Below are positions 33,724 through 42,732 of a DNA stretch of 64,000 nucleotides, piece by piece. The first letter of the stretch is position 1. The number at the start of each line of letters is the position of its first letter. The stretch is from Leucobacter exalbidus (GTDB taxonomy: Bacteria > Actinomycetota > Actinomycetes > Actinomycetales > Microbacteriaceae). Where the stretch lies: NCBI RefSeq assembly GCF_017834145.1, contig NZ_JAFIDA010000001.1, positions 310,001 through 374,000 on the forward strand. Reading direction: 5' to 3'. A program made the position numbers and the translations under genes. The notes under the pieces are model-generated. The model was given only the letters and a program-made list of their open reading frames with translations. It ran no database searches and was not told the DNA's origin.

Positions 33724-35442
33724 GTGTCTGGCGCAAATTGCGCGCTCGTTACCAGTGCCGCGGTCTGGGTGCTGTCATGGCTTGGTTGTGGCCGCAGAAT
33801 GCGCACGGTTGCCGCAGGGGTGGCGCTTGGTGGATTCGTGCTCATCGTCGGCCCCGACACGAGCGTACAGCGCGCCGCCATCATGGGCGCGGTGCTGCTC
33901 GTGTCGTCATACGGCGGCAAGCGTGCGGTCGCCCTACCGGCGCTCGGCCTGGCGATCGCGGTGCTCTTAATCATCGATCCGTGGCAGGCCTGGCAGCCCG
34001 GTTTCGCGCTGTCGGTCGCCGCCACCGGCGGCATCATTGTGTGCGCACCAGAACTCACCGAGGGGCTGCGCAGACTCACCGGCGCTCCCATGTGGATCGC
34101 GCTGCCGGTTGCGGTGTCGGCCGCGGCACAGTTCGCCTGCGGCCCGCTGCTGCTGCTTCTGCAAGACGGAATTCCCGCGTCGGGCCTGCTCGCCAACGTG
34201 CTCGCGGGCCCGGCCGCCCCGGCGGGCACGGGGCTCGGGCTGGCCGCGCTGCTGGCGGGCCCGGTGTCGCCTGCCCTCGGCCAGGCCCTCGTGGTCGCGG
34301 CAAGCTTCCCCGCGCGGTGGGTGGAGGCCACCGCGCAGGTCGCCGCCGAGCTGCCCTTCGCGCGCTGGGACTGGGTGCCAGGCGTGCCCGGAGCGCTGCT
34401 CTTATGCGGGGTCGAGGCGGCCCTGGTGGCGGCCTGGTTGCTCGCCACCGGCAGACTGACACGCAGCGGAGCGCGCGTGATCCGGCCCTGGATGTCGCTG
34501 GGACTCGGCCCGAGGAAGCTGCGCACCTGGGTCGCGGTGCTGCTGGGGGCCGCCGCCGGAGCCCTCGTCGGCCCCACCCTCGTTGCCCCGGTGATGCAGC
34601 AGGCCGAAGTGCCCAGCGGCTGGCGCATCGTCGCCTGCGATGTAGGCCAGGGCGACGCGATTTTGCTGCGCGGCGGGGGAGCGGCCCCCGGCGAGGCCGT
34701 GCTCATCGACACCGGCGACGACGAGACACAGCTGCGGGCGTGCCTGCGGCAGTTCGGCATCTCACGCATTCCGCTGCTCGTGCTCACCCACGACGATCGC
34801 GACCACATCGGGGCCGTCGGCGCGATTCTGCCCCAGACCGCGCGGGTGCTCATCGCCCCGCCCACGCGCGAGGATCGCGAGCATCGGCCGATGGTCGCGC
34901 AGCTCGAGGCCGCCGACGTTTCGTGGGAGGTGGGCAGCGCGGGCGATTCGGGCGATGACGCCGGGGTGGCGTGGGCACTGCTTGCTCCGGATCGCGGGCT
35001 AACGCCCGCCAGCCGCAACGCCGCAAGTTTAGTGATGCGTGCAGATACGGGAGGTCTGACGGCGCTGTTGCTGGCGGACACGGGGGAGGCCGAGCAAGGG
35101 CCGCTGCTGGCGAAGTATGACCCGGCGCAGACCCCGGCGGGCGACGCGGCTGCGGCCGGCGCGCTCGTGGCCGATGTGGTGAAGGTCGCTCACCACGGGT
35201 CGCGCGATCAGCACCCGGGCATGTATGGCGCCGTGCACGCCCGGGTGGGGCTCGTTTCGGTGGGCGAAGGCAACGGCTACGGCCACCCCGCGCGCGATTT
35301 ACTCACGTCGCTTGCGCGGGCAGATACTTTGGCTTTGCGCACCGATCTCTTGGGGTCAATCGCGATCTCCCCGGGTGATCACCGCGGCGCGGGCCCCACA
35401 ATCTGGGCCGCACGCGGGCGCCCTGTCAGTAGTGACGAGTAG
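33724..35442 (+). pseudogene. comEC: comEC (competence DNA channel), 5'-truncated by the integrated element
   Basis: 572 codons remain of a protein that usually has about 750-850 residues. The frame resumes at VSGANCALV, the conserved ComEC motif of the membrane competence domain, and an in-frame stop lies just upstream. The remaining part has several membrane helices, then a metallo-beta-lactamase domain with CDVGQGDAILL, LTHDDRDHIGAVG and VKVAHHGSRDQ, all metal ligands present. The missing N-terminal part contains the OB-fold and the first helices. A GTG at 33724 could allow translation of the fragment, but a working DNA channel is not expected until the element excises. Confidence 0.85.
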
Positions 35443-35451
35443 GCTTGAAGC

Positions 35452-36468
35452 GTGGCATCACGAGGCGCAACTACCAAGACACCGGCGATTCAGTGGGATG
35501 AGGCGTACCCTGCGCCGGTCGTGCTGGTGAGTGGTCCCGAAATTTTCCTTGCTGATCGCGCGGTGCAGCGCATTCGCGAGACGATGTTTGCCGAGCGCAG
35601 CGATCTTGAGCTGCACGATCTCGACGCCGCAAGCTATACCGCGGGCGAACTCTACACGATCGCGAGCCCCTCGCTGTTTGCTGAACCTCGGCTGATTCGC
35701 GTGACCAACGTTGAGCGCTGCTCTGACGCATTCTTAAGTGATGCGCGGCGCTACGTCACGGAGCCGGCAGAAGATGCGACCCTCGTGCTGCGGCACGCGG
35801 GCGGCCAGCGCGGCAAAGCGCTCCTCGATCTCGTGCGTGGTGGCGCCGGCATCGAAGTGGCCTGCCCCGAGATGAAAAAGGACCAGGATCGCCTGGCCTT
35901 TGCCCAGGCTGAAATGCGTCGCCTCGGCGCCCAGATCACACCGGGTGCCGTGCGGCAGCTGGTGGCCGCCTACATGGGTGACCTCGGTGAGCTCGCCGGT
36001 GCCTGCGCCCAGCTCATCGAAGTGAGCGGCAAGCAGCTCAACGAAGATCACGTGACCCGCGCCACCGAGGGCCGCGTAGAAACCAACGGCTTCAAGGTGG
36101 CCGATGCCGCCACGGCGGGGCGCCCGGCCGAGGCGCTCGTGCTGCTGCGGCAGGCATTTGCCGGCGGCATCGATCCGATTCCGCTGCTCGCGGCGTTGAA
36201 TATGAAGGTGCGCGGCATGGCCCGCGTGTTTGGCCTGCGAGGATCTGCGGGTCAGCTCGCCAAAGATCTCGGCATGGCGCCCTGGCAGGTCGAGCGAGCA
36301 ATGAAAGAAACTCGCGGCTGGCGCGAGGCAGAGCTCGCCCGCGCGATCGATCTCGCGGCCGAAACCGAGTGGCTGCTCAAGGGCGGCACGCGCGACCCGC
36401 AGTACGCCCTCGAAAAGTATGTTCTGTTCGTGGCGCGACGAGGCCGCGAGGCCAATTCACCGCGGTGA
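35452..36468 (+). CDS. holA: DNA polymerase III subunit delta
   Basis: 338 aa, GTG start 9 bp after comEC. The N-terminal half has VVLVSGPEIFLADRAVQRIR followed by the AAA+-like lid, and a C-terminal three-helix collar domain ends in LFVARRGREANSPR. The delta subunit opens the beta clamp in the clamp-loader complex. The comEC-holA pair is the usual actinobacterial order. It probably shared the comEC promoter, so after the insertion it depends on a promoter inside the comEC remnant or at the element's end. Confidence 0.9.
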   Translation: MASRGATTKTPAIQWDEAYPAPVVLVSGPEIFLADRAVQRIRETMFAERSDLELHDLDAASYTAGELYTIASPSLFAEPRLIRVTNVERCSDAFLSDARRYVTEPAEDATLVLRHAGGQRGKALLDLVRGGAGIEVACPEMKKDQDRLAFAQAEMRRLGAQITPGAVRQLVAAYMGDLGELAGACAQLIEVSGKQLNEDHVTRATEGRVETNGFKVADAATAGRPAEALVLLRQAFAGGIDPIPLLAALNMKVRGMARVFGLRGSAGQLAKDLGMAPWQVERAMKETRGWREAELARAIDLAAETEWLLKGGTRDPQYALEKYVLFVARRGREANSPR

Positions 36469-36515
36469 TCGCGCGGCGCGAAGGCTGCGCCCCGATCCGG
36501 AGCATTTGATTTAAT

Positions 36516-36562
36516 TTGAAATCTATTCGTCATTTTGACGAATAGCGTGTTACGCTGATGTC
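36516..36562 (+). promoter_or_regulatory. promoter and 23-bp palindromic operator of the NAD-salvage cluster
   Basis: CTATTCGTCA-TTT-TGACGAATAG (36523-36545) is a perfect 10+3+10 palindrome 17 bp before the first gene. It overlaps a possible promoter with TTGAAA at 36516-36521, a 17-bp spacer and CGAATA at 36539-36544. An NrtR-like regulator encoded by the third gene is the likely binder. Confidence 0.7.
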
Positions 36563-37387
36563 ATGACCATCACACTCCACGCACTCAGCGCAGACGGCAC
36601 CACCGTCCCCTCGGCGGTCGAACCCTTCCAGTTTCCCGGCGGCGAATGGCACCTGCGCCTTCCCGCCGAAGAAACCCCGTCGCACGCCACGCTCACCGGC
36701 TGCGACGCCAATGACTTCATCGTGCTGGGCCTCTGGGCCGACTGGGTGCGCAGCACGGGCTACCGAGCCGTCGCCCACATTCCCTACCTCCCGGCAGCGC
36801 GCGCCGATCGCGGCGTGCCGTTCGGCGCAAAGATCTACGCGGCCCTCATTAACGCCGCCGAGCTCGACGAAGTGGTGTGCTTTGACCCGCACTCACCGGT
36901 GGCTCCGTCGCTCATCACCAACATTCGCATCGTAGAATCCACGGGCGTGATCACCGAGCGCGTGCTTCCGCACGGCGACTACACGGCGATCATGGCCCCC
37001 GACGCGGGAGCGGTGCACCGGGCGCAGCTCGTGGCCGACCGGGCCGGGCTGCCGCTGTTCACCGCCACCAAAAGCCGCGACTTCGCAACGGGCAAACTGC
37101 TCGGCTTCCACGCACCCGAGGGTCTGCCGGATGCTGGCCGCGTGCTGATCGTTGACGACATCTGCGATGGCGGCGGCACGTTCATGGGCCTCGCCGAGGC
37201 CACCGGCCTCGATCGCAGCCGCCTCGACCTGTGGGTCAGCCACGGCATCTTCTCGGGCCGGGCCGCCCAGCTCACCGAGCGCTTCGGGCGCATCTTCACC
37301 ACTGATTCACACCCCGGATCAACCCACGCCGCGCTCGCCCCCACCATCATCGAACTCGCCCCGTACCTGGCAGCCGAAAGGAACTGA
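36563..37387 (+). CDS. PRPP synthetase-like phosphoribosyltransferase-fold protein (NAD salvage)
   Basis: 274 aa. The PRPP-binding loop is VLIVDDICDGGGTF at about residues 195-208. The N-terminal part resembles ribose-phosphate pyrophosphokinase (FPGGEWHLRLP, then VAHIPYLPAARADR). It is shorter than housekeeping Prs (about 310-325 aa). Genes of this type pair with nicotinamide phosphoribosyltransferase genes and are thought to supply PRPP for that enzyme. The next gene starts 2 bp after the stop. Confidence 0.8.
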   Translation: MTITLHALSADGTTVPSAVEPFQFPGGEWHLRLPAEETPSHATLTGCDANDFIVLGLWADWVRSTGYRAVAHIPYLPAARADRGVPFGAKIYAALINAAELDEVVCFDPHSPVAPSLITNIRIVESTGVITERVLPHGDYTAIMAPDAGAVHRAQLVADRAGLPLFTATKSRDFATGKLLGFHAPEGLPDAGRVLIVDDICDGGGTFMGLAEATGLDRSRLDLWVSHGIFSGRAAQLTERFGRIFTTDSHPGSTHAALAPTIIELAPYLAAERN

Positions 37388-37389
37388 TC

Positions 37390-38871
37390 ATGCTGAAGAA
37401 TCGTTTCGCCCCGATCAAGGCGCTCATGCTCACCGATGTGTACAAGCTCGGCCACCGCGATGCCTACCTGCTCGCTGGTACCCCCGAGATTGTGTACTCC
37501 AACTGGACCAACCGCGGCAGCCGGGTAGAAGGCGTCGACGAGGTCATTCACTTCGGGCTCCAGGCGTTCTTGGGCAAACTCACTGACTGGTTTGAACCAT
37601 TCTTTGCCGCCGATGAAGACGAAGTGTGCGCGCTGTACGAAGAGCGGCTGACGCAGATCCTCGGGCCCAACACGATCGGCTCCGCACACATTCGTGCGCT
37701 GCACCGCAAGGGGTACCTGCCGCTGACCTTCAACGCGGTTCCCGAAGGAACTGCGGTGCCGGTGCGCGTGCCGTCATTCACATTCGAGAACACCGACCCC
37801 GAGTTCTTCTGGCTTACCAACTACATCGAGACCATCATCTCCGCCGAAGTGTGGCAGCCCTCCACCTCTGCCACCATCGCCCACGAGTTTCGCAAGGTGC
37901 TCGAGGCCGGGTGCGCGCGCACGGGCGGAGACCCCGCAGCAATTGACTGGCAGGGCCACGACTTCTCCTTCCGCGGCATGTCCAGCCTCGAAACCGCTGC
38001 GGCATCTGGGGCGGGCCACCTGCTCTCCTTCACCGGCACCGACTCCCTGCCATCACTCGAGTGGATCGAAGACTTCTACGGCGGCGAGTACGTTGCAGGC
38101 AGCGTTCCCGCCACCGAGCACTCAGTGATGTGCACGGGCACCGCGGTGGTGGGGGAGCGCGAAATGTTCTCTCGGTTGATCGACCTGTACCCCACGGGTA
38201 TTTTCTCCGTCGTCTCTGACACCTTCGACCTGTGGGAAGTGCTGACCGACTTCCTGCCCGCGCACAAAGCTCGCATCCTGGCGCGCGACGGCAAAATGGT
38301 GATCCGGCCCGATTCTGGGGATCCGGTCGATATTCTCTGCGGCACCGAGCCGCGCTTGGGCGCAGGGGTTACTCCGGCGCAAAAGGGCGTCATTGAACTG
38401 CTCTGGGACACCTTCGGGGGCACCACGAACGAGCTGGGCTACGCCGTGCTCGACTCCCACATCGGGGCCATCTATGGCGACTCCATCACGCGTGAGCGCG
38501 CCCAGCAGATCATCGACAGGCTCGCCGCTAAGGGCTTCGCCTCCACCAACGTAGTCTTCGGCGTGGGGTCCTTCACCTACCAATACAACACCCGCGACAC
38601 CTTCCAGAGCGCGGTCAAGGCGACCTGGGCGCAGGTGGACGGCGTGGGATATGACCTGCAAAAGGATCCCGTCACCGACAGCGGCATGAAAAAAAGCGCA
38701 CGCGGCCGGCTCGCGGTGACACGAGATGGGGCGGGCACCCTCACCCTGATCGAACAGGCCACCCCAGACCAAGAAGCCGCGAGCGAGCTGCGCGAGGTGT
38801 GGACCGACGGCGAGTTTGTGCGCAGGCAGAGCTTCGCCGAAGTGCGCGAGACGATGCGGAGCAACCGATGA
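37390..38871 (+). CDS. nadV: nicotinamide phosphoribosyltransferase (NadV/NAMPT type)
   Basis: 493 aa. Family signatures are MLTDVYKLGHRDAY near the N-terminus, DFSFRGMSS, VIRPDSGDPVDIL near residue 305, FGVGSFTYQYNTRDT, and SGMKKSARGRLAV in the C-terminal part. The enzyme joins nicotinamide and PRPP to give NMN, the first step of a salvage route to NAD. It sits between the PRPP synthetase-like gene and the regulator; the ATGA overlap at 38868 couples it to the latter. Confidence 0.9.
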   Translation: MLKNRFAPIKALMLTDVYKLGHRDAYLLAGTPEIVYSNWTNRGSRVEGVDEVIHFGLQAFLGKLTDWFEPFFAADEDEVCALYEERLTQILGPNTIGSAHIRALHRKGYLPLTFNAVPEGTAVPVRVPSFTFENTDPEFFWLTNYIETIISAEVWQPSTSATIAHEFRKVLEAGCARTGGDPAAIDWQGHDFSFRGMSSLETAAASGAGHLLSFTGTDSLPSLEWIEDFYGGEYVAGSVPATEHSVMCTGTAVVGEREMFSRLIDLYPTGIFSVVSDTFDLWEVLTDFLPAHKARILARDGKMVIRPDSGDPVDILCGTEPRLGAGVTPAQKGVIELLWDTFGGTTNELGYAVLDSHIGAIYGDSITRERAQQIIDRLAAKGFASTNVVFGVGSFTYQYNTRDTFQSAVKATWAQVDGVGYDLQKDPVTDSGMKKSARGRLAVTRDGAGTLTLIEQATPDQEAASELREVWTDGEFVRRQSFAEVRETMRSNR

Positions 38872-39545
38872 CTGACTGGGGGCAGCCGCTCGTTTCAGTC
38901 GATGTGCTGGCACTGCGGCGTGAATCGGGGGAGCTGCTGTACGCCACGCACGAGCGCAAGCTCGACCCCTTTGCCGGGCGCCTGGCGCTACCAGGGGTGC
39001 TGCTGCTCCCCGGCGAAAGCCTCGACGCGGCCGCACGCCGGGCCGTCTCGAGCAAGCTAGGTATCGCGACTGGAGCTGTGCGGGAGGTCGTGCAGTTCGG
39101 CGCCTTCGATGGCACCAACCGAGATCCCCGTGGCGCCACTATCTCGATTGGCCACCTGGTGCTGCTCGGTGTGCGGGGTGATGGTTTGGGTGTGGTGGAT
39201 GATCGGGCTGGCCTGGGTGAGGCTGGCGGGTTGGGTGAAGCGCTCACCTGGTCACGCCTCGGCGGCGAACCGCTGGGGCTTCCCTTCGATCACGACCGCA
39301 TCGCCAGCGCCGCAGCCGCCGAAGTCGCCCGCAGGCTCTGGGCTGACTGGGAGTTCACGCTCGCATTGTTTGGCGACGAATTTACCTCCAGTGAAGCGAT
39401 CGCGATCACTCGACAGGTTGCTGGGCGGCTTCCGGCTCCCGAAACGAACCTGTCGCGCTGGTTAAAAGCCAGCGGAAGGGTTGAGAAGCTCGGGCTACGC
39501 GGGCGAGACACGGTGTGGGGGCGCTCGGCAGTACTCGAGGAGTGA
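38868..39545 (+). CDS. NrtR-like Nudix-fold transcriptional regulator
   Basis: 225 aa. The N-terminal Nudix-like domain has GVLLLPGESLDAAARRAVSS. In the position of the catalytic REUXEEXG box it reads RAVSSKLG, so the three key glutamates are replaced (A, S, K) and hydrolase activity is unlikely. The C-terminal about 75 residues (LSRWLKASGRVEKLGLRGRD) form a winged helix. This matches NrtR repressors of NAD metabolism, which sense ADP-ribose. The palindrome upstream of the cluster is the likely target. A catalytic ADP-ribose pyrophosphatase is the alternative, weakened by the lost glutamates. Confidence 0.75.
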   Translation: MTDWGQPLVSVDVLALRRESGELLYATHERKLDPFAGRLALPGVLLLPGESLDAAARRAVSSKLGIATGAVREVVQFGAFDGTNRDPRGATISIGHLVLLGVRGDGLGVVDDRAGLGEAGGLGEALTWSRLGGEPLGLPFDHDRIASAAAAEVARRLWADWEFTLALFGDEFTSSEAIAITRQVAGRLPAPETNLSRWLKASGRVEKLGLRGRDTVWGRSAVLEE

Positions 39546-39912
39546 GGAGTCCATCGAGTTGTGCCGGGTGGTGTCTGCTTCGCGGGCAGCTTTACCCTGG
39601 CCGCTACCGGGCTTGTTGCGGTAACTAGTGCCGGCACGGGGCTGCAGCCTCAGCTGGCTCTGCCATGGCATTAACGCTTTACCATTTAGCCGCCCCGGCT
39701 TCAGCCAAGTCATGGACATTTCCTAAGCTGAAGTAAACATGCTTCACTGAGGCGTCTTTTTGCGAGTGTCCCCTATGTTCTCCGCAAATGTGCGGGACAT
39801 TCGTCAAAGCACGCCCCCTTGATGAAGCGCAAATGGCTGATCAGTGACCCGTTCAGTGGCCCGCTCGTCCCTGTCGATCTTAAATGTCGTAGGTGTGGTG
39901 TCTAATGGGGTT
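39546..39912. other. non-coding gap
   Basis: No gene or RNA recognised. Short inverted repeats (TGAAG/CTTCA near 39731-39747, followed by T5 near 39758) could end the NAD cluster. TGTCCC/GGGACA flank about 39766-39800. The next gene can start at 39844 (GTG) or 39913 (ATG). Confidence 0.3.
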
Positions 39913-42000
39913 ATGGCCACCACACGACGAGGTGCAGGTCACCTCAATAACGATCCAGGCAAACAGCCTGGGGGACGTCGTGCGGGCTCACGAGTACAGT
40001 TCGAGTTCACTCCTCCCGATGATGACGAGATACGTGAAGCGAAGCAGATACGCGAAGCATATGTGGCCGCATCGCAAGAAGTTACGATGCTTGAGGCGAG
40101 GAAAGCGAAACAGCTCGCTGATCTTCAAAAACTGGTCCTCGATCGCACTCAGATCGACAGTGAGATCAGTATCGGGTTACGGTCAAAGGCCGCTGATGTG
40201 GCCCTCGCGCTGGGGGTGAGTGACCGGCTGGTACTCAGGCATATGGGCGACGCATACGAACTCGTGTACGGCTACCCGGTGGTGTTCGCCGCGGTGGCGG
40301 AAGCTTCGATTACGATGGCGCACGCGAAAGTGATTATCGCCGAGGGCGGGGTCGTGGGCGAGACCGAACACGAATCTTATGAGACTCGGTGTGTGGAGAT
40401 TGCGCAGGCTACGAGCCCGGCGAGGTCGCGGGACAAGGCGCGGCAGATCGCGCAGCACCTCACTCCTCACTCGGTTGATGAGCTTCATTATTTGGCGGCG
40501 GCGGAGCGGCAGGTGTGCCTGGTGGAGTTGCCGTACGGGATGGTGCAGATCATTGCGACGGTGCCGGCGGTGATCGGGTACAGCATTATCAATCGGCTCC
40601 ACAAAACCGCGAAAGCGGCCAAGGCTCTCGATCTGGCACGAGCACCATCGACTTCGGCGGGTGGGGAGACGGTGGTGCAGGTGAAGCGCACGTTGGGGAA
40701 TCGGCGGGCTGATATTTTCGCGGAACTCCTCCTCACTGGCGACGTCCCCCGCCCCAGCGCCGGCAACACCAGCAGCACCAACACATCAAATGGCAACAGC
40801 AGCGCCAACGGCACGGGGAACGCGAGCAGCGCCGGTAAGACCGGCACATCGAACACCACAGGCTCCACGAGTGAATCCCTCACGGGGGCGGTGATGGACG
40901 GCGGTGAGGGTGCCCAGGCGACGAACACGGGCGAAGCTTTTCTGGGGATTCAAGCGAACATCTCGATTGTGATCCCGGCCGGGGGCACAGCCACTCTCGA
41001 GGGATACGGGCCCATTGATACGGAAACGGCGCGGGCGTTCACCCAGATCGCCCCGGGATGGGACGCGATCTTCCTTTCCCCTGACGGTGAGGTGGTGGCG
41101 ACGAGTAGGCGGCAGCCCACGGAAGCAATGCGGAGAACGTTGCGGGCAAGGGATCTGCATTGCCGGTTCCCGGGGTGCATAGTGCCGGTGGCATCGTGCG
41201 AGATCGACCACACGAAGGAATGGGCCAAGGGCGGCCCGACCACAATCACTAACCTTCAACATCTCTGCCCCGCCCACCATGCGTTGAAGCATCCCGATCT
41301 CCCGGTGCATGCGAAGTGGCGAGTGACTCAAACTCCAGAGGGAGTTCTGTGGTGGGCGAGCCCGACCGGGGCGGTGTACACCGATCATCCCGAACACAAA
41401 CTCCACTTCCTGCCGGGTGGCGACCCTGGTGGAGAAGGCAACAACGACGATGGTGACAACGGCGGCGGTGATACCCCAAGCGGCGGCAACTCTGGCGGCG
41501 ACAGACCCGAAAACCCCGGCCGAGGGGACAACTCTGGCCATGACGGGGAGGGCAATGTCGACGGGGGATTGAACAGCAGTGAGGACCTCACCGAAAACAG
41601 CAGTAGCTCGAATGCCAGCGGCAGCTCGAACGCCAGTAGTACCAGCAGCACCGGCACCGACGCCGACTATACCGATTCATGGGGCAGCATGAGGTGGAGA
41701 AGGTCTGAGAAGCCGGTGCACCTGAGTGAAGACCCCCTCTGTGTTTGCCCGATCTGCACGGCCAGCGAACGGGCCTCACGAAACATCGCAGCGATCGCCC
41801 GCAAGTCCGACTCGGCAGCCACACGCGATAACTGCACGGTAAGCGACACAGACACAGACACAGACACAGACACAGACACAGACACTGCGACCATGACCGC
41901 CACTGCGACCGCCAAAGCCCTCGCCGAAGCAGTCACCCGGGCAACCCAGGCTCTCACCAAAGCACACCGCAACACCACGTTCGAACCGCACGATATTTAA
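39913..42000 (+). CDS. DUF222 / HNH endonuclease (13E12-repeat family) protein
   Basis: 695 aa from the ATG at 39913 (MATTRRGAGH); an in-frame GTG at 39844 is possible. The DUF222 helical region covers residues about 50-270. A Ser/Thr/Asn-rich linker of about 60 residues (from about 280) follows, then an HNH domain near residue 415 with CRFPGC, CEIDHTKEW and LCPAHHALKH. The tail is low complexity (Gly/Asp/Asn/Ser-rich) and ends with seven Asp-Thr repeats encoded by a GACACA microsatellite (41845-41886). These proteins are abundant in Actinobacteria, often in many copies; they are suspected mobile or self-recombining genes. Biological role not known. Confidence 0.85.
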   Translation: MATTRRGAGHLNNDPGKQPGGRRAGSRVQFEFTPPDDDEIREAKQIREAYVAASQEVTMLEARKAKQLADLQKLVLDRTQIDSEISIGLRSKAADVALALGVSDRLVLRHMGDAYELVYGYPVVFAAVAEASITMAHAKVIIAEGGVVGETEHESYETRCVEIAQATSPARSRDKARQIAQHLTPHSVDELHYLAAAERQVCLVELPYGMVQIIATVPAVIGYSIINRLHKTAKAAKALDLARAPSTSAGGETVVQVKRTLGNRRADIFAELLLTGDVPRPSAGNTSSTNTSNGNSSANGTGNASSAGKTGTSNTTGSTSESLTGAVMDGGEGAQATNTGEAFLGIQANISIVIPAGGTATLEGYGPIDTETARAFTQIAPGWDAIFLSPDGEVVATSRRQPTEAMRRTLRARDLHCRFPGCIVPVASCEIDHTKEWAKGGPTTITNLQHLCPAHHALKHPDLPVHAKWRVTQTPEGVLWWASPTGAVYTDHPEHKLHFLPGGDPGGEGNNDDGDNGGGDTPSGGNSGGDRPENPGRGDNSGHDGEGNVDGGLNSSEDLTENSSSSNASGSSNASSTSSTGTDADYTDSWGSMRWRRSEKPVHLSEDPLCVCPICTASERASRNIAAIARKSDSAATRDNCTVSDTDTDTDTDTDTDTATMTATATAKALAEAVTRATQALTKAHRNTTFEPHDI
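41845..41886 (+). repeat. GACACA hexanucleotide microsatellite inside the HNH gene
   Basis: Six perfect GACACA units and one GACACT. Each unit adds Asp-Thr, so slippage by whole units keeps the reading frame. Confidence 0.85.
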
Positions 42001-42336
42001 GCCACACGTCAGCGCCGCCGAGCAGCGCGGGTCAAGGCGCCGTCAGGGTATAGCCCCAAACGTGTCCGGGGTGGCGAGCCCAGAAGAACAGGGGTTTCAG
42101 CGCAGGCGTATAGCCCCTTTGTCGGCTACGGGCCTCAGTGCGCAGCGGAGCAGAGCAGCACAGCGGAGCAGAGCAGTAGAACAGGGGGAGCGCCAGAGGT
42201 AGAGAAGCGCCAGAGCCAGGGCCGGAGCCCGCGCCAGAACTAGAATCAGCGCAAGCACGCCCCTTCTGCAGCGTGCACCCGGGCACGCAAAAAAGGCCCC
42301 CGCCGAAGCGGGAGCCTTTCTTAAAACCGGTTCAGC
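42001..42336. other. non-coding gap, low-complexity AGCAGAG/CGCCAGAG tract
   Basis: Two GTATAGCCCC copies (about 42048 and 42108) and a purine-rich run of short repeats (42140-42240) are present; no gene is seen. The minus-strand rpsT terminator occupies 42295-42316. Confidence 0.4.
42295..42316 (-). terminator. rpsT terminator
   Basis: GGCCCCCGC (42295-42303) and GCGGGAGCC (42308-42316) pair. On the minus strand it is followed by T6. Confidence 0.8.
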
Positions 42337-42597
42337 TTAGAGAGCTGCAACCTTGGCTGCGAGGCCCGACTTGCGGTTCGCTGCCTGGTTCTTGTGGATA
42401 ACACCCTTCGACACAGCCTTGTCCAGCTTGCGTGATGCAAGCTGCAGCTTCGCCTCGGCAGCAGCCTTGTCGCCCGAAGCGATGGCCTCGCGGGTTGCGC
42501 GGATTACGGTGCGCAGCTCGCTCTTGTAAGCACGGTTGCGCTCGGTAGCCTTGAGGTTGGTCTTGATGCGCTTGATCTGCGACTTGATATTTGCCAC
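42337..42597 (-). CDS. rpsT: ribosomal protein S20
   Basis: 86 aa from the GTG at 42595-42597 (residues [14 protein letters not shown]), with AAGGA about 10 bp upstream. The basic three-helix protein binds 16S rRNA. The frame stays open upstream but the family starts here. Orientation opposite to holA and lepA is normal for Actinobacteria. Strong terminator downstream. Confidence 0.95.
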   Translation of the reverse strand: MANIKSQIKRIKTNLKATERNRAYKSELRTVIRATREAIASGDKAAAEAKLQLASRKLDKAVSKGVIHKNQAANRKSGLAAKVAAL

Positions 42598-42732
42598 GTT
42601 AAGTGTGTCCTTAAAAAGGTAAAGATTGACGAATTGATTCCGAGGGGTGGAGAGGGCACCGTCTCGGGGTGTGTGGTTGTTATCCACACGCAAGTCAAGA
42701 ACTCACTCTATCAGATGATCGTGGAAAATATG

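Noticed and set aside
33714..35081. 455-codon minus-strand frame opposite comEC
   Set aside because: Ser/Ala/Pro/Thr-rich shadow of a high-GC gene with clear ComEC motifs on the plus strand.
42075..42260. Small RNA or gene in the AGCAGAG-rich tract after the HNH gene
   Set aside because: Low-complexity sequence, no stable fold or ribosome-binding site recognised.
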